Below, piece by piece: positions 1 through 5,916 of a stretch of 6,065 bases of DNA; position 1 is the stretch's first letter; each line of letters begins with the position of its first letter. The position numbers and the translations under genes are program-made. Location: positions 1 through 6,065 of the forward strand of contig PLBD01000340.1 of assembly GCA_003135315.1 (NCBI GenBank). The letters are read 5' to 3'. The notes beneath the pieces were generated by a model. The model did no database searches, was not told the DNA's origin, and saw only the letters and a program-made list of their open reading frames with translations. The stretch is from Acidobacteriaceae bacterium. GTDB lineage: Bacteria; Acidobacteriota; Terriglobia; Terriglobales; Acidobacteriaceae.

Positions 1-1128
1 TACGACGATCTGGCACAGAACGGATGGGCGACTGCATTCCAGGGTGTCAACAGCACGAACTACACGACCGGACCGTGCACCCTTACTGGCGGCCCAGGCA
101 CCTACGCGCTTACCGGCTCCGGCTGCCTGCAAGGCGGCGGCCTGGCGACGGGAAATCTGGTGGGCTCCCCTTACAAAACGCCCTACGCCATTCATATAAC
201 CGGCGGGGTGCAGCACGCTTTCAACAATCAATGGCTGGCGAGCGCCGACTATGTATATGAGGACGGCGTTCATGGATACCGCGCCTTCCCCTATACCAGC
301 GGCACCAACTTATTCACTCCGCTGATTCCCACGTCGGACCCATACTATGCCCAGGACCAGGCGAATGTGGTGCCCAATGTCAATGTGTTCGAGTCCGACA
401 ACCGTTCCAAGTACAACGCTCTGATGCTGCATCTGGCAGGCAATACGAAGCGCTTCAATCTGGTCGCGAACTACACCCTTTCGAGGGCGAACACATGGGG
501 TTGCCTGCTGGGGGAACTGTTTGATTATGTCGACGGCGTCTGCCAACAACCGAATGGGCAGTTGAATGCTTTCGGACCCGGAGACTACGGACCATCCGGC
601 GAAAACGTTACCAGCCGCTTCATGCTGGCCTTCACGGTGAACATTCCCGGCGGATTCCAAATCAGCAGCATCAATCAGTTCGAGAGCGCCCGGCCGATCA
701 CCATCACCACCGCCGACAATACTGGCCGTATCTATGTAAATGGCGTGTACACAAGCCTCGACGAATTCCGCGGCACGCCTTACATCCAGTCAGACCTGCG
801 GGTGGCGCGTCCTTTCAAAATCAACGAGCGCTGGCAGCTCTACCCATTCGTCGAGTTCTTCAACCTCTTCAACCGTAACAATCCCGGGGCGAACTACGCG
901 GTCAATGTGGTCCAGCTTCCGGTGCCGGCATCCCAGATGCAGCCAAACTCAGCAGGCATAACCAATGTCACCAGTGTCTGCACGAATCCTGCCTGCACCA
1001 CAACCGCGCCCATCACCAGCCTGAACCAGCTTGAGATACCGGAAGGCGCGCTGGGCGATTTCTTCGGGCCCGGAACGACCGTGGGAATTCCATTTGCCGC
1101 GCAGCTGGGTCTGCGGGTGACGTTCTGA
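1..1128 (+). CDS. TonB-dependent outer-membrane receptor (Oar-like), C-terminal part
   Basis: The reading frame is open from base 1 and ends with TGA at 1126-1128, so this is the last 375 residues of a gene that starts outside the window; the ATG at 160 is internal. The text is typical outer-membrane beta-barrel: alternating aromatic and polar strands (VQHAFNNQWLASADYVYEDG, VANYTLSRANTWG, FMLAFTVNIPGGFQISSINQF). It contains the family-typical stretch 'PYIQSDLRVARPFKINERW' followed by 'PFVEFFNLFNRNNPGANY', and closes with LGLRVTF, whose terminal Phe is the usual signal for barrel assembly by BAM. Large Oar-type receptors of Acidobacteriota usually begin with a carboxypeptidase-regulatory-like domain and a plug, neither visible here. 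The expected role is TonB-driven uptake of a large or scarce substrate, perhaps glycans or metal chelates; the substrate cannot be read from this part. Cysteine pairs in extracellular-loop-like stretches (e.g. SVCTNPACTT, 970-993) could form disulfides. Confidence 0.88.
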   Translation, partial: YDDLAQNGWATAFQGVNSTNYTTGPCTLTGGPGTYALTGSGCLQGGGLATGNLVGSPYKTPYAIHITGGVQHAFNNQWLASADYVYEDGVHGYRAFPYTSGTNLFTPLIPTSDPYYAQDQANVVPNVNVFESDNRSKYNALMLHLAGNTKRFNLVANYTLSRANTWGCLLGELFDYVDGVCQQPNGQLNAFGPGDYGPSGENVTSRFMLAFTVNIPGGFQISSINQFESARPITITTADNTGRIYVNGVYTSLDEFRGTPYIQSDLRVARPFKINERWQLYPFVEFFNLFNRNNPGANYAVNVVQLPVPASQMQPNSAGITNVTSVCTNPACTTTAPITSLNQLEIPEGALGDFFGPGTTVGIPFAAQLGLRVTF

Positions 1129-1163
1129 GGCAGCGGCTGGGCGATGGGTAGCCGAAGCGCCAT

Positions 1164-1310
1164 GGGTGGAGCACGCCTTTCAGGCGTGCAGAAGAGCGCA
1201 CCGGTCCTAAGCGCGCTTCAGCGCCTGAGGTAATGTTCTGTGTTACCTCAGCGGCTAAAGCCGTTCGATAGCGGGAAGCGTAACTGCACCGCTGAAGCGG
1301 TGCTCCACCC
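1164..1310. repeat. 147-bp composite palindromic element (REP/MITE-like)
   Basis: The element is bounded by perfect 10-bp inverted repeats, GGGTGGAGCA (1164-1173) and TGCTCCACCC (1301-1310). Each end runs into its own hairpin: 1171-1189 (8-bp arms, TTC loop) and 1286-1303 (GCACCGCT-GA-AGCGGTGC). Inside are three more dyads: 1213-1224 (GCGCT-TC-AGCGC), 1225-1251 (9-bp arms CTGAGGTAA/TTACCTCAG around a 9-base loop) and 1252-1263 (CGGCT-AA-AGCCG). Nearly all tips read CTTCAG, CTGAAG or CTAAAG. There is no coding frame worth keeping and no obvious target-site duplication. This is the architecture of a non-autonomous palindromic repeat or a BIME-like cluster. I believe similar GTGGAGCA...CTTCAG repeats are widespread in acidobacterial genomes, but that is from memory and unchecked. 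Confidence 0.75.
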
Positions 1311-1355
1311 TAAGCCAATCGTGAAATTGCTGTGGGCTGATTTGCAGCGCAAGCA

Positions 1356-1385
1356 AAAGCCGGCCCCGTTAAAAGGGCCGGCTTT
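1356..1385 (-). terminator. Rho-independent terminator of the cytochrome c gene
   Basis: A perfect 11-bp stem (AAAGCCGGCCC at 1356-1366 with GGGCCGGCTTT at 1375-1385) encloses an 8-base loop. It begins 16 bases past the stop codon of the minus-strand cytochrome gene. Read on the minus strand, the stem ends in CTTT and continues into a short T-rich tail (TTTTGCTTG). The stem is GC-rich with A/T ends, so it could also stop transcripts arriving from the receptor gene on the other strand. Confidence 0.75.
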
Positions 1386-1401
1386 GTGTCTGGCCGCGAA
1401 G

Positions 1402-1692
1402 TTACTTCTTGAGGGAAGACACGTAGGTGGCGAGGGACGAAATCTGGTCGGCGGAGAGGCCGGAAATTCCCTTGGTATGCGGCGCCTTCTTGCCGGCAGC
1501 GCCATTGGTAAGCAGATCGGTGATCTGCGCAGCTGATAAGGACGTTTTCTGCAATGATGGCCCGACCTTGCCTTCGCCCATTGCGCCGTGGCACATGGCG
1601 CACTTGGTTTTGTAAAGGGCAGCTCCATCCTGCGCCCAGGCTACGCTAGACAACGCGGTCAATGCGGCCAAAATCATGATGTAACGCTTCAT
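1402..1692 (-). CDS. Small exported c-type cytochrome (one haem)
   Basis: This 96-residue protein starts with a clear Sec signal peptide (MKRYIMILAALTALSSVAWA, probable cleavage after A20), leaving a mature protein of about 76 residues in the periplasm. CAMCH at residues 31-35 is the haem c attachment motif (Cys31, Cys34, His35 as proximal ligand). After it the class I cytochrome c layout follows: GEGKVGPSL, then helices ending in LSADQISSLATYVSSLKK. The role is presumably periplasmic electron carriage to a terminal oxidase or from a dehydrogenase; no partner is encoded nearby. Oddity: where class I cytochromes have the distal Met ligand (typically 'KxMPxF' before 'GLSDEQ'), this protein reads KKAPHTKGISGLS, so the Met is replaced by Ala70 with His72 close by. 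The only Met after the haem motif is Met38, three residues after His35. The gene is monocistronic, divergent from the antiporter, with a good Shine-Dalgarno and its own terminator. Confidence 0.9.
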   Translation of the reverse strand: MKRYIMILAALTALSSVAWAQDGAALYKTKCAMCHGAMGEGKVGPSLQKTSLSAAQITDLLTNGAAGKKAPHTKGISGLSADQISSLATYVSSLKK

Positions 1693-1698
1693 GCAAAG

Positions 1699-1704
1699 CT
1701 CCTT
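1699..1704 (-). promoter_or_regulatory. Ribosome binding site of the cytochrome c gene
   Basis: AAGGAG on the minus strand, six bases before the ATG at 1692-1690. It fixes the start codon that leads directly into the signal peptide. Confidence 0.8.
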
Positions 1705-1762
1705 AGTTTATGAGTTGGGATGTAGTCAGGCAGCCGGTCCTGGTGCAACCGGATGTCTGGTT

Positions 1763-1814
1763 CTACAACTTGTGTGGGAACGTGGGCGTCATTCCGCACA
1801 ACACTCGATTGTAG
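1763..1814. repeat. Nested inverted repeat in the divergent intergenic region
   Basis: The 293-bp gap 1693-1985 separates two divergent genes. In it, outer arms CTACAA (1763-1768) and TTGTAG (1809-1814), extendable by one T/A pair, enclose inner imperfect arms TTGTGTGGGAA (1770-1780) and TTCCGCACAA (1792-1801) around an 11-base centre. It lies roughly 70-120 bases upstream of the cytochrome start and 170 or more upstream of the antiporter start, so it could be an operator or a folded leader. No clear sigma-70 promoter pair is visible on either strand, and the rest of the gap shows nothing recognisable. Confidence 0.4.
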
Positions 1815-1985
1815 AGCGGATTTTCAATCTTGCAACGGAATTCAGCGCTGCCGCGAGTTTTTGGATTGATTCCACATCGGAGTGGTTCATGAGCGAGACT
1901 GGCGATGTTGCCAGGCTTTCGTAATATCATGGATGATCCAATCGCCTCTGAGGGAAGACTGCTTTCTGGTATCTGAAGACCTTTT

Positions 1986-3242
1986 ATGGACATGGCGCAT
2001 ACATTCGGCTTGCTGGCGGCGCTGCTGATCCTGGCGGTTGCCGCTAACCGTCTGTCCAAGCAGACTCGCGTTCCCGACATCATCGTGCTGCTGCTGATCG
2101 GCATCTCGCTCGGTCCCATCCTGCATTGGGTCAATCCGCAGACTTTCCAGGGGGCCATCCGCGTTCTGGGAACGCTGGCCCTGGTGCTGATCCTGTTTGA
2201 GGGCGGATTGGAGCTGCGACTCCGCCAGGCGTTGCGCTATTTTCCCGCCGGCTTGTTGCTGGTGGTGCTGAGTTTCGGCCTGAGCCTGGCGCTCATCTCG
2301 CTGGTGGGCAGGTTTCTGTTGCATCTGAATTGGACGGACTGCCTGCTGATGGGAGCGGCACTGGGATGCACCAGCGGGACCATCGTGATCCCGGTGCTAC
2401 AGCAAATCAACACCCCCGATCCGGTCAAGATAACGCTTACCGTGGAGTCCTCGCTGGGCGAGGTGATTGCCGTACTGATGGTTGGGAGCCTTCTGAAGAG
2501 CTCGGCAAGCCAGTCGCTGATCACCGGCCTGGCGACCGACTTCTCCCATCACATCGTCATATCGCTGGCGGTTGGCGTGGCAGCGGGAATGGCGTGGTTC
2601 TACATACTCCCGCGGCTGGTTGGCCAGGCCTTCATCAACATTCTGAACCTGGGCGTGGTGTTGGGGGTGTACGCAATCGGCGATTACCTGAAAGGCAGCG
2701 GGCTGCTGACGGTCCTGATCTTCGGCGTCACCCTGGCCAATTTGCCGCGCACTCCGCACATGACGCGGCAAGGCGCGCGGCTGCTGGCTTTCCACTCCGA
2801 GTTCAGCTTCCTGGTGCGCTCTTTCTTTTTCGTTTTGCTCGGCATTGTGGCCCAGTTTGTCAGCCGGGGCTACATCCTTCCCATCCTCGGCATTTTGGCG
2901 GCGCTGGTGCTGGCGCGCTACCTGGCCGTGCAGGGCAGCCGCTGGGTCGTGAGAGACGTCAGCCGTGAAGACACCGAGCTGCTGTTCTGGATGCTTCCCC
3001 GCGGACTGATCACAGCGGTCCTGGCGCTGGAAATTGTCAACGATCGCGGGGCGACCTTCGGATTTCTGCCGGCGATGGCCTTCACGGTGGTAATGGTGAC
3101 GAACCTGTTCATCGTCTGGGGCTCCGTCAGGGCCGGGAAACGCGCCCAGCTTGGGAACGCCGCTCCCGCGTTGGAGGAGGCGACGACGTTGCCCTCGGTG
3201 GAAGATGCTGCGCAGGCTGCCGCCGCTCCAGGTGAAGCATGA
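1986..3242 (+). CDS. Cation/proton antiporter, NhaP (CPA1)-like, with atypical ion site
   Basis: A 418-residue inner-membrane protein with about 13 hydrophobic helices (roughly 5-22, 30-46, 56-72, 87-107, 117-137, 153-170, 188-208, 214-232, 237-252, 272-291, 296-313, 332-351, 358-380). It has the monovalent cation/proton antiporter pattern: RVPDIIVLLLIGISLGP at 28-44, LFEGGLEL at 70-77 and MLPRGLITAVLA at 336-347 with the conserved Arg339. The expected job is exchange of Na+ or K+ for protons in pH and salt homeostasis. Helix count and length fit NhaP-type members without a regulatory RCK domain; only a 35-residue Ala/Glu-rich cytosolic tail follows the last helix. Two core motifs are changed: TDP reads T129-S-G, and the ND pair reads G158-E159 in ESSLGEVIAVL. 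An in-frame TGA at 1974-1976 makes ATG 1986 the first possible start; only a weak GAAG (1975-1978) precedes it. It overlaps the next gene by ATGA. Confidence 0.88.
   Translation: MDMAHTFGLLAALLILAVAANRLSKQTRVPDIIVLLLIGISLGPILHWVNPQTFQGAIRVLGTLALVLILFEGGLELRLRQALRYFPAGLLLVVLSFGLSLALISLVGRFLLHLNWTDCLLMGAALGCTSGTIVIPVLQQINTPDPVKITLTVESSLGEVIAVLMVGSLLKSSASQSLITGLATDFSHHIVISLAVGVAAGMAWFYILPRLVGQAFINILNLGVVLGVYAIGDYLKGSGLLTVLIFGVTLANLPRTPHMTRQGARLLAFHSEFSFLVRSFFFVLLGIVAQFVSRGYILPILGILAALVLARYLAVQGSRWVVRDVSREDTELLFWMLPRGLITAVLALEIVNDRGATFGFLPAMAFTVVMVTNLFIVWGSVRAGKRAQLGNAAPALEEATTLPSVEDAAQAAAAPGEA
3230..3235 (+). promoter_or_regulatory. Shine-Dalgarno inside the antiporter 3' end
   Basis: AGGTGA lies three bases before the ATG at 3239, within the last codons of the antiporter. 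With the ATGA stop/start overlap it supports translational coupling and decides the start of the downstream gene. Confidence 0.55.
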
Positions 3243-4942
3243 AGCGAGCTCCGGCGGCTCGATTGTCCGAGCTGGAGACGGCCAGGAGTCAATATGGGCC
3301 CGGTTGCGCGGCCCGGGTGGAAAGGCTGCTGGCATCGCTGCGAGGCCAGACCTTCCCCGACGCGGAATCGCTCGCCGCCTTTCATGACACGCTGTTGTTC
3401 CTGCGCGCATTTCCCCAGAGCCGCAAGGTCGTCATCCTGACGGAAGCCCTGCTGGGCAACGTTGGCCAGCAAGTAAAGGCGCTGCGCGACTCCGGCGCCG
3501 ACCTCGATCTGTTCGAATCGGAAGAATTCTCCGGCATCGCCGGCACGGAAATCCGCGACACCTTTACTTACGAGGTGGCGCGCTGGCTGGCGCAGCGGTT
3601 CCCACGCGATCTTCGAGTCAATTGGGACGTGGACGCGCAAAGCCGGCAGATGTCCAGCAGCTTGCCGCAACTGCTTCCGCTGCTGGCGGACGATTGCCTG
3701 GTGGAGGCGGACACTCCTTATCTCGAATGGCTGAGCAGCGCCGCTGGTGGCGCCGACCGAATTCTGCCCTGGCTGATGCAGCGGCTGGAAAGCTCGCCAC
3801 GCACGATTCTGGAGAAGACTGCGTGGTACGACGCGCTGAAGATCGAAGTCGAATGGGAGCTGGGGGAATCGGCTGCAAGCCGCACGCGCGCGCGCCGCAA
3901 TCCGGAGGCGTTCTACTATCACAACGCTCCGCTGATTCAGCGCAAACAAGTTTCGCTGGAAGAGGAGTTGGCTTCGCCGCCGCTTCCGGTGCGCAAGCTT
4001 TCGCGCCGCGAGGGCGAGCAGGTGATGGACTTTGTCCGCGCGGCGATCACGGTGCGCTACCGCGAACTGTATGGGACAACCCGTGGAGATGGGGGGCACG
4101 TAGTCGAGGCCGATGTGGGACGAGGGGTCCACATCTTTCTTTGGGGGCTGCCTCCGGAGCGCCGTCTGCCGGTGCGCGGCTATTACGCTGGTCTGACGGT
4201 CAAGAATGGCGTGCCCATCAACTACATCGAGGGCATCGGGCTGTTCGAGTGGATGGAGGTCGGCTTCAACACTTTTTACGCTTTTCGCGAGGGCGAGACT
4301 GCGTGGATTTATGCCAAGGTGCTTCACCTGCTGAATCAGATCGCCGGAATCACATGCTTCTCGGTGTATCCCTATCAGATCGGACAGGACAACGAAGAGG
4401 CGATTAAGTCGGGCGCATTCTGGTTTTATCGCAAGCTCGGATTTCGACCGGGCAAGCCGGAGTTGATGGCGCTGACGGAAAGGGAAGAGGCGCGGATTGC
4501 GAAGACTCCGGGATACCGGACGCCGGCGCGTGCGCTGCGCAAGCTGGCGGCGGAACACATTTTTTACGAGACCGGAGATGGGCCGCGTGGGTTGTGGGAC
4601 AGGTTCGCGACTCGCAATATCGGATTCGTTGTTGAGCGACACATGGCGGAGAAGTTCAAGGGCGATCCGGGCAGGATGCGTCAGGCAGCGGTTGCGTCGT
4701 TGGCGCGAGAGTTGGGAATCGACGTGCGGAAATGGACGCCGTTGGGGCAGACAGCGTTCGCCGACTTCGCGGTCGTGTTGGCATTGGTTCCGGAAGTCAA
4801 AGGCTGGAGCAGTCGTGAAAAAGAGCAGCTCGCGGAGATCATCCGCGCGAAGCTGGGTGCGAGTGAGGTAGAGTATCTGCGACTGACGCAGGGGCATGGC
4901 AGGTTGAAGCAGGTTATGTTGCAGCTGGGGTCGGTGGAGTAG
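3239..4942 (+). CDS. Uncharacterised 567-aa protein with a GNAT-like core
   Basis: I do not recognise a named family. There is no signal peptide or membrane segment, so it should be cytosolic. Residues 1-245 are mainly helical and charged (e.g. LEWLSSAAGGADRILPWLMQRLESS, EVEWELGESAASRTRARRN). Residues about 270-405 resemble a GCN5-type acyltransferase half: a strand pair (YYAGLTVKNGVPINYIEGIG, 315-334), then GFNTFYAFREGETAWIYAKVLHLL (342-365), which fits strand 4, an acyl-CoA pyrophosphate-type turn and helix 3, then TCFSVYPYQIG (372-382) and NEEAIKSGAFWFYRKLGFRP (385-404). The last matches the common GNAT ending 'A..FY.KLGF'. The Q/RxxGxG/A turn is imperfect (R350-E-G-E-T-A355). Residues 405-567 form a helical C-terminal region. 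The gene starts inside the antiporter stop codon, suggesting linked expression and perhaps function. Acyltransferase activity is inference from fold-like pattern; that the gene is real is much surer. Confidence 0.85.
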   Translation: MKRAPAARLSELETARSQYGPGCAARVERLLASLRGQTFPDAESLAAFHDTLLFLRAFPQSRKVVILTEALLGNVGQQVKALRDSGADLDLFESEEFSGIAGTEIRDTFTYEVARWLAQRFPRDLRVNWDVDAQSRQMSSSLPQLLPLLADDCLVEADTPYLEWLSSAAGGADRILPWLMQRLESSPRTILEKTAWYDALKIEVEWELGESAASRTRARRNPEAFYYHNAPLIQRKQVSLEEELASPPLPVRKLSRREGEQVMDFVRAAITVRYRELYGTTRGDGGHVVEADVGRGVHIFLWGLPPERRLPVRGYYAGLTVKNGVPINYIEGIGLFEWMEVGFNTFYAFREGETAWIYAKVLHLLNQIAGITCFSVYPYQIGQDNEEAIKSGAFWFYRKLGFRPGKPELMALTEREEARIAKTPGYRTPARALRKLAAEHIFYETGDGPRGLWDRFATRNIGFVVERHMAEKFKGDPGRMRQAAVASLARELGIDVRKWTPLGQTAFADFAVVLALVPEVKGWSSREKEQLAEIIRAKLGASEVEYLRLTQGHGRLKQVMLQLGSVE

Positions 4943-4958
4943 GATCTGGAACTTTGCT

Positions 4959-4964
4959 GGAGGA
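4959..4964 (+). promoter_or_regulatory. Ribosome binding site with long spacing
   Basis: GGAGGA is a strong Shine-Dalgarno, but it lies 13 bases from the ATG at 4978, longer than usual. An in-frame TAG at 4972-4974 rules out any earlier start in this frame, so 4978 stands, possibly with reduced initiation. Confidence 0.5.
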
Positions 4965-4977
4965 CGAAATTTAGACC

Positions 4978-5598
4978 ATGCGGGCAATTGCGCGATATGT
5001 CTGGATGTTGAATGTGCTGTGCATTGTGGGTCACTGTTCGGCCTCCAAGCTCTATCCCGACGTCAAGCCTCTCCAGCAGACATTTGATGTCCCCGATGTG
5101 AGTAAGGCGAACGTCGTACTCAACATCAATTCAATAGACGGGCTTCCCGTTTACAAGCTCCAGTGTCATGTGGCTGGATTCACAGGGGACCCTGATTTTG
5201 ATTACAGCGGTGATTTTGAATGCCGCCTAAGCTCGATTGCAGGCGGCGACGGCTACAGCACCCTGCTCACTGAGGACAGCGCACAGAGCAGAGACTGGGA
5301 GAGCAGAGGCCGCTTCTTTGCGGCAGACCTTCGCAATCCGTGTGCGCAGATACCGCAATTTGGCGCGACCAGAAGCTTTGAACTCCGTGGCATGGATCTC
5401 ACTTTGCAGATTATCGACCCGATGTTTACGGATCAAGGGAACCTGCGATCCCTAAAACTGGTTGTGAAGGTAAGGCCGAACTCCAATGCTCGACGCGAAA
5501 TTGCTGATATTGTCCCACTGCCAAAGTCTGGCGTTCCGGCTGAGTGCAAATTAAATGAGAATTTCATTGATCAGGAGACCTTCCCAAGAAACCAGTAG
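4978..5598 (+). CDS. Exported hypothetical protein, 206 aa
   Basis: No family recognised. The N-terminus MRAIARYVWMLNVLCIVGHCSASKL looks like a Sec signal peptide: two Arg, a hydrophobic core at about 7-18 and likely cleavage near SAS-K24. The V-G-H-C20 sequence is a poor lipobox, so a lipoprotein is possible but unlikely. The mature part is mostly beta-rich and polar, with four cysteines (63, 82, 122, 190) that could pair as disulfides in the periplasm, and a strand-like centre (SFELRGMDLTLQIIDPMF, 133-150). It follows the 567-aa gene by 35 bases with no terminator between, so co-transcription is plausible. Its codons carry visibly more A and T at third positions than the two genes before it, which may indicate relaxed selection or later acquisition. 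The function cannot be inferred. Confidence 0.72.
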   Translation: MRAIARYVWMLNVLCIVGHCSASKLYPDVKPLQQTFDVPDVSKANVVLNINSIDGLPVYKLQCHVAGFTGDPDFDYSGDFECRLSSIAGGDGYSTLLTEDSAQSRDWESRGRFFAADLRNPCAQIPQFGATRSFELRGMDLTLQIIDPMFTDQGNLRSLKLVVKVRPNSNARREIADIVPLPKSGVPAECKLNENFIDQETFPRNQ

Positions 5599-5623
5599 GG
5601 GCGCTTCCTCTGCAGGGTATTCG

Positions 5624-5652
5624 CCCGGGTCTCGAAAAGCGCGAGACCCGGG
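5624..5652 (+). terminator. Strong hairpin after the exported-protein gene, probable transcript end
   Basis: A perfect 11-bp stem, CCCGGGTCTCG (5624-5634) and CGAGACCCGGG (5642-5652), has a 7-base loop (AAAAGCG) and begins 25 bases past the TAG stop at 5596-5598. There is no T-run after it on either strand, so it is not a textbook intrinsic terminator. It may be a Rho-assisted or RNA-stabilising 3' hairpin, or a member of a dispersed palindrome family. Confidence 0.5.
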
Positions 5653-5784
5653 GCACCCTTGAATGTGGATGGGGAAGTTCTGGCCAGGAACGCGGGACAA
5701 GCGAACGTTCGTTAATTAGCACCGAAGTGCAGACGCTTCTTTGTTGTCAATCCCTTAGCAGGTTACTTTGTGACATTTTGCGAA

Positions 5785-5800
5785 TGTTCCACGTGGAACA
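5785..5800. other. parS: parS centromere site (ParB binding)
   Basis: TGTTCCACGTGGAACA is a perfect 16-bp palindrome and identical to a well-known bacterial parS sequence, the TGTTYCACGTGRAACA form bound by ParB/Spo0J-type proteins. ParB loaded here would spread on DNA and recruit ParA and SMC for origin segregation. The site is intergenic, as many parS sites are. Chromosomal parS sites usually cluster near the replication origin, so this window is probably origin-proximal; parA, parB and oriC are not in view. Confidence 0.85.
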
Positions 5801-5853
5801 ATTTGTAAAGTTATGGGCCGGCCCGGTTTTCGTTGAGCCGTCCGTTTTGTGCC

Positions 5854-5869
5854 GCCGGCTGAAGCCGGC
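5854..5869. repeat. GC-rich hairpin with CTGAAG tip
   Basis: GCCGGCT-GA-AGCCGGC is a perfect 7-bp-arm palindrome with a 2-base loop. Its tip matches the hairpins of the 1164-1310 element, so it may be a solitary member of the same repeat family. It is followed by an A-rich stretch (GAAGAAAAAATAAA, 5874-5887), not a T-run, so it is not a plus-strand terminator. Confidence 0.5.
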
Positions 5870-5916
5870 TCGGGAAGAAAAAATAAACGGCTTATCGGCA
5901 CGACTGAAGTGTGTGC

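Noticed and set aside
1240..1536. 98-codon plus-strand frame over the palindromic element
   Set aside because: It runs through hairpins and the terminator into the antisense of the cytochrome gene, with no domain or ribosome site.
1922..1927. TAATAT as a -10 box for the antiporter gene
   Set aside because: Only 4 of 6 bases match TATAAT, and at 16-19 bp upstream there is no acceptable -35 hexamer (CTGGCG or similar).
2397..3410. 337-codon minus-strand frame
   Set aside because: It is antisense to the transmembrane helices of the antiporter, rich in Arg, His and Gln, and without recognisable motifs.
2918..4987. 689-codon open frame on the minus strand
   Set aside because: It lies antisense to the antiporter end and the whole 567-aa gene. 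The translation is Arg/Gln/His-rich low-order text with no domain, as expected opposite GC-rich codons, while the plus-strand frames have coherent domains and a coupled start.
5892..5900. TTATCGGCA as a DnaA box near parS
   Set aside because: Two mismatches to TTATCCACA, in the normally conserved half. It is a single site with no partner boxes, so there is no support for an origin inside the window.
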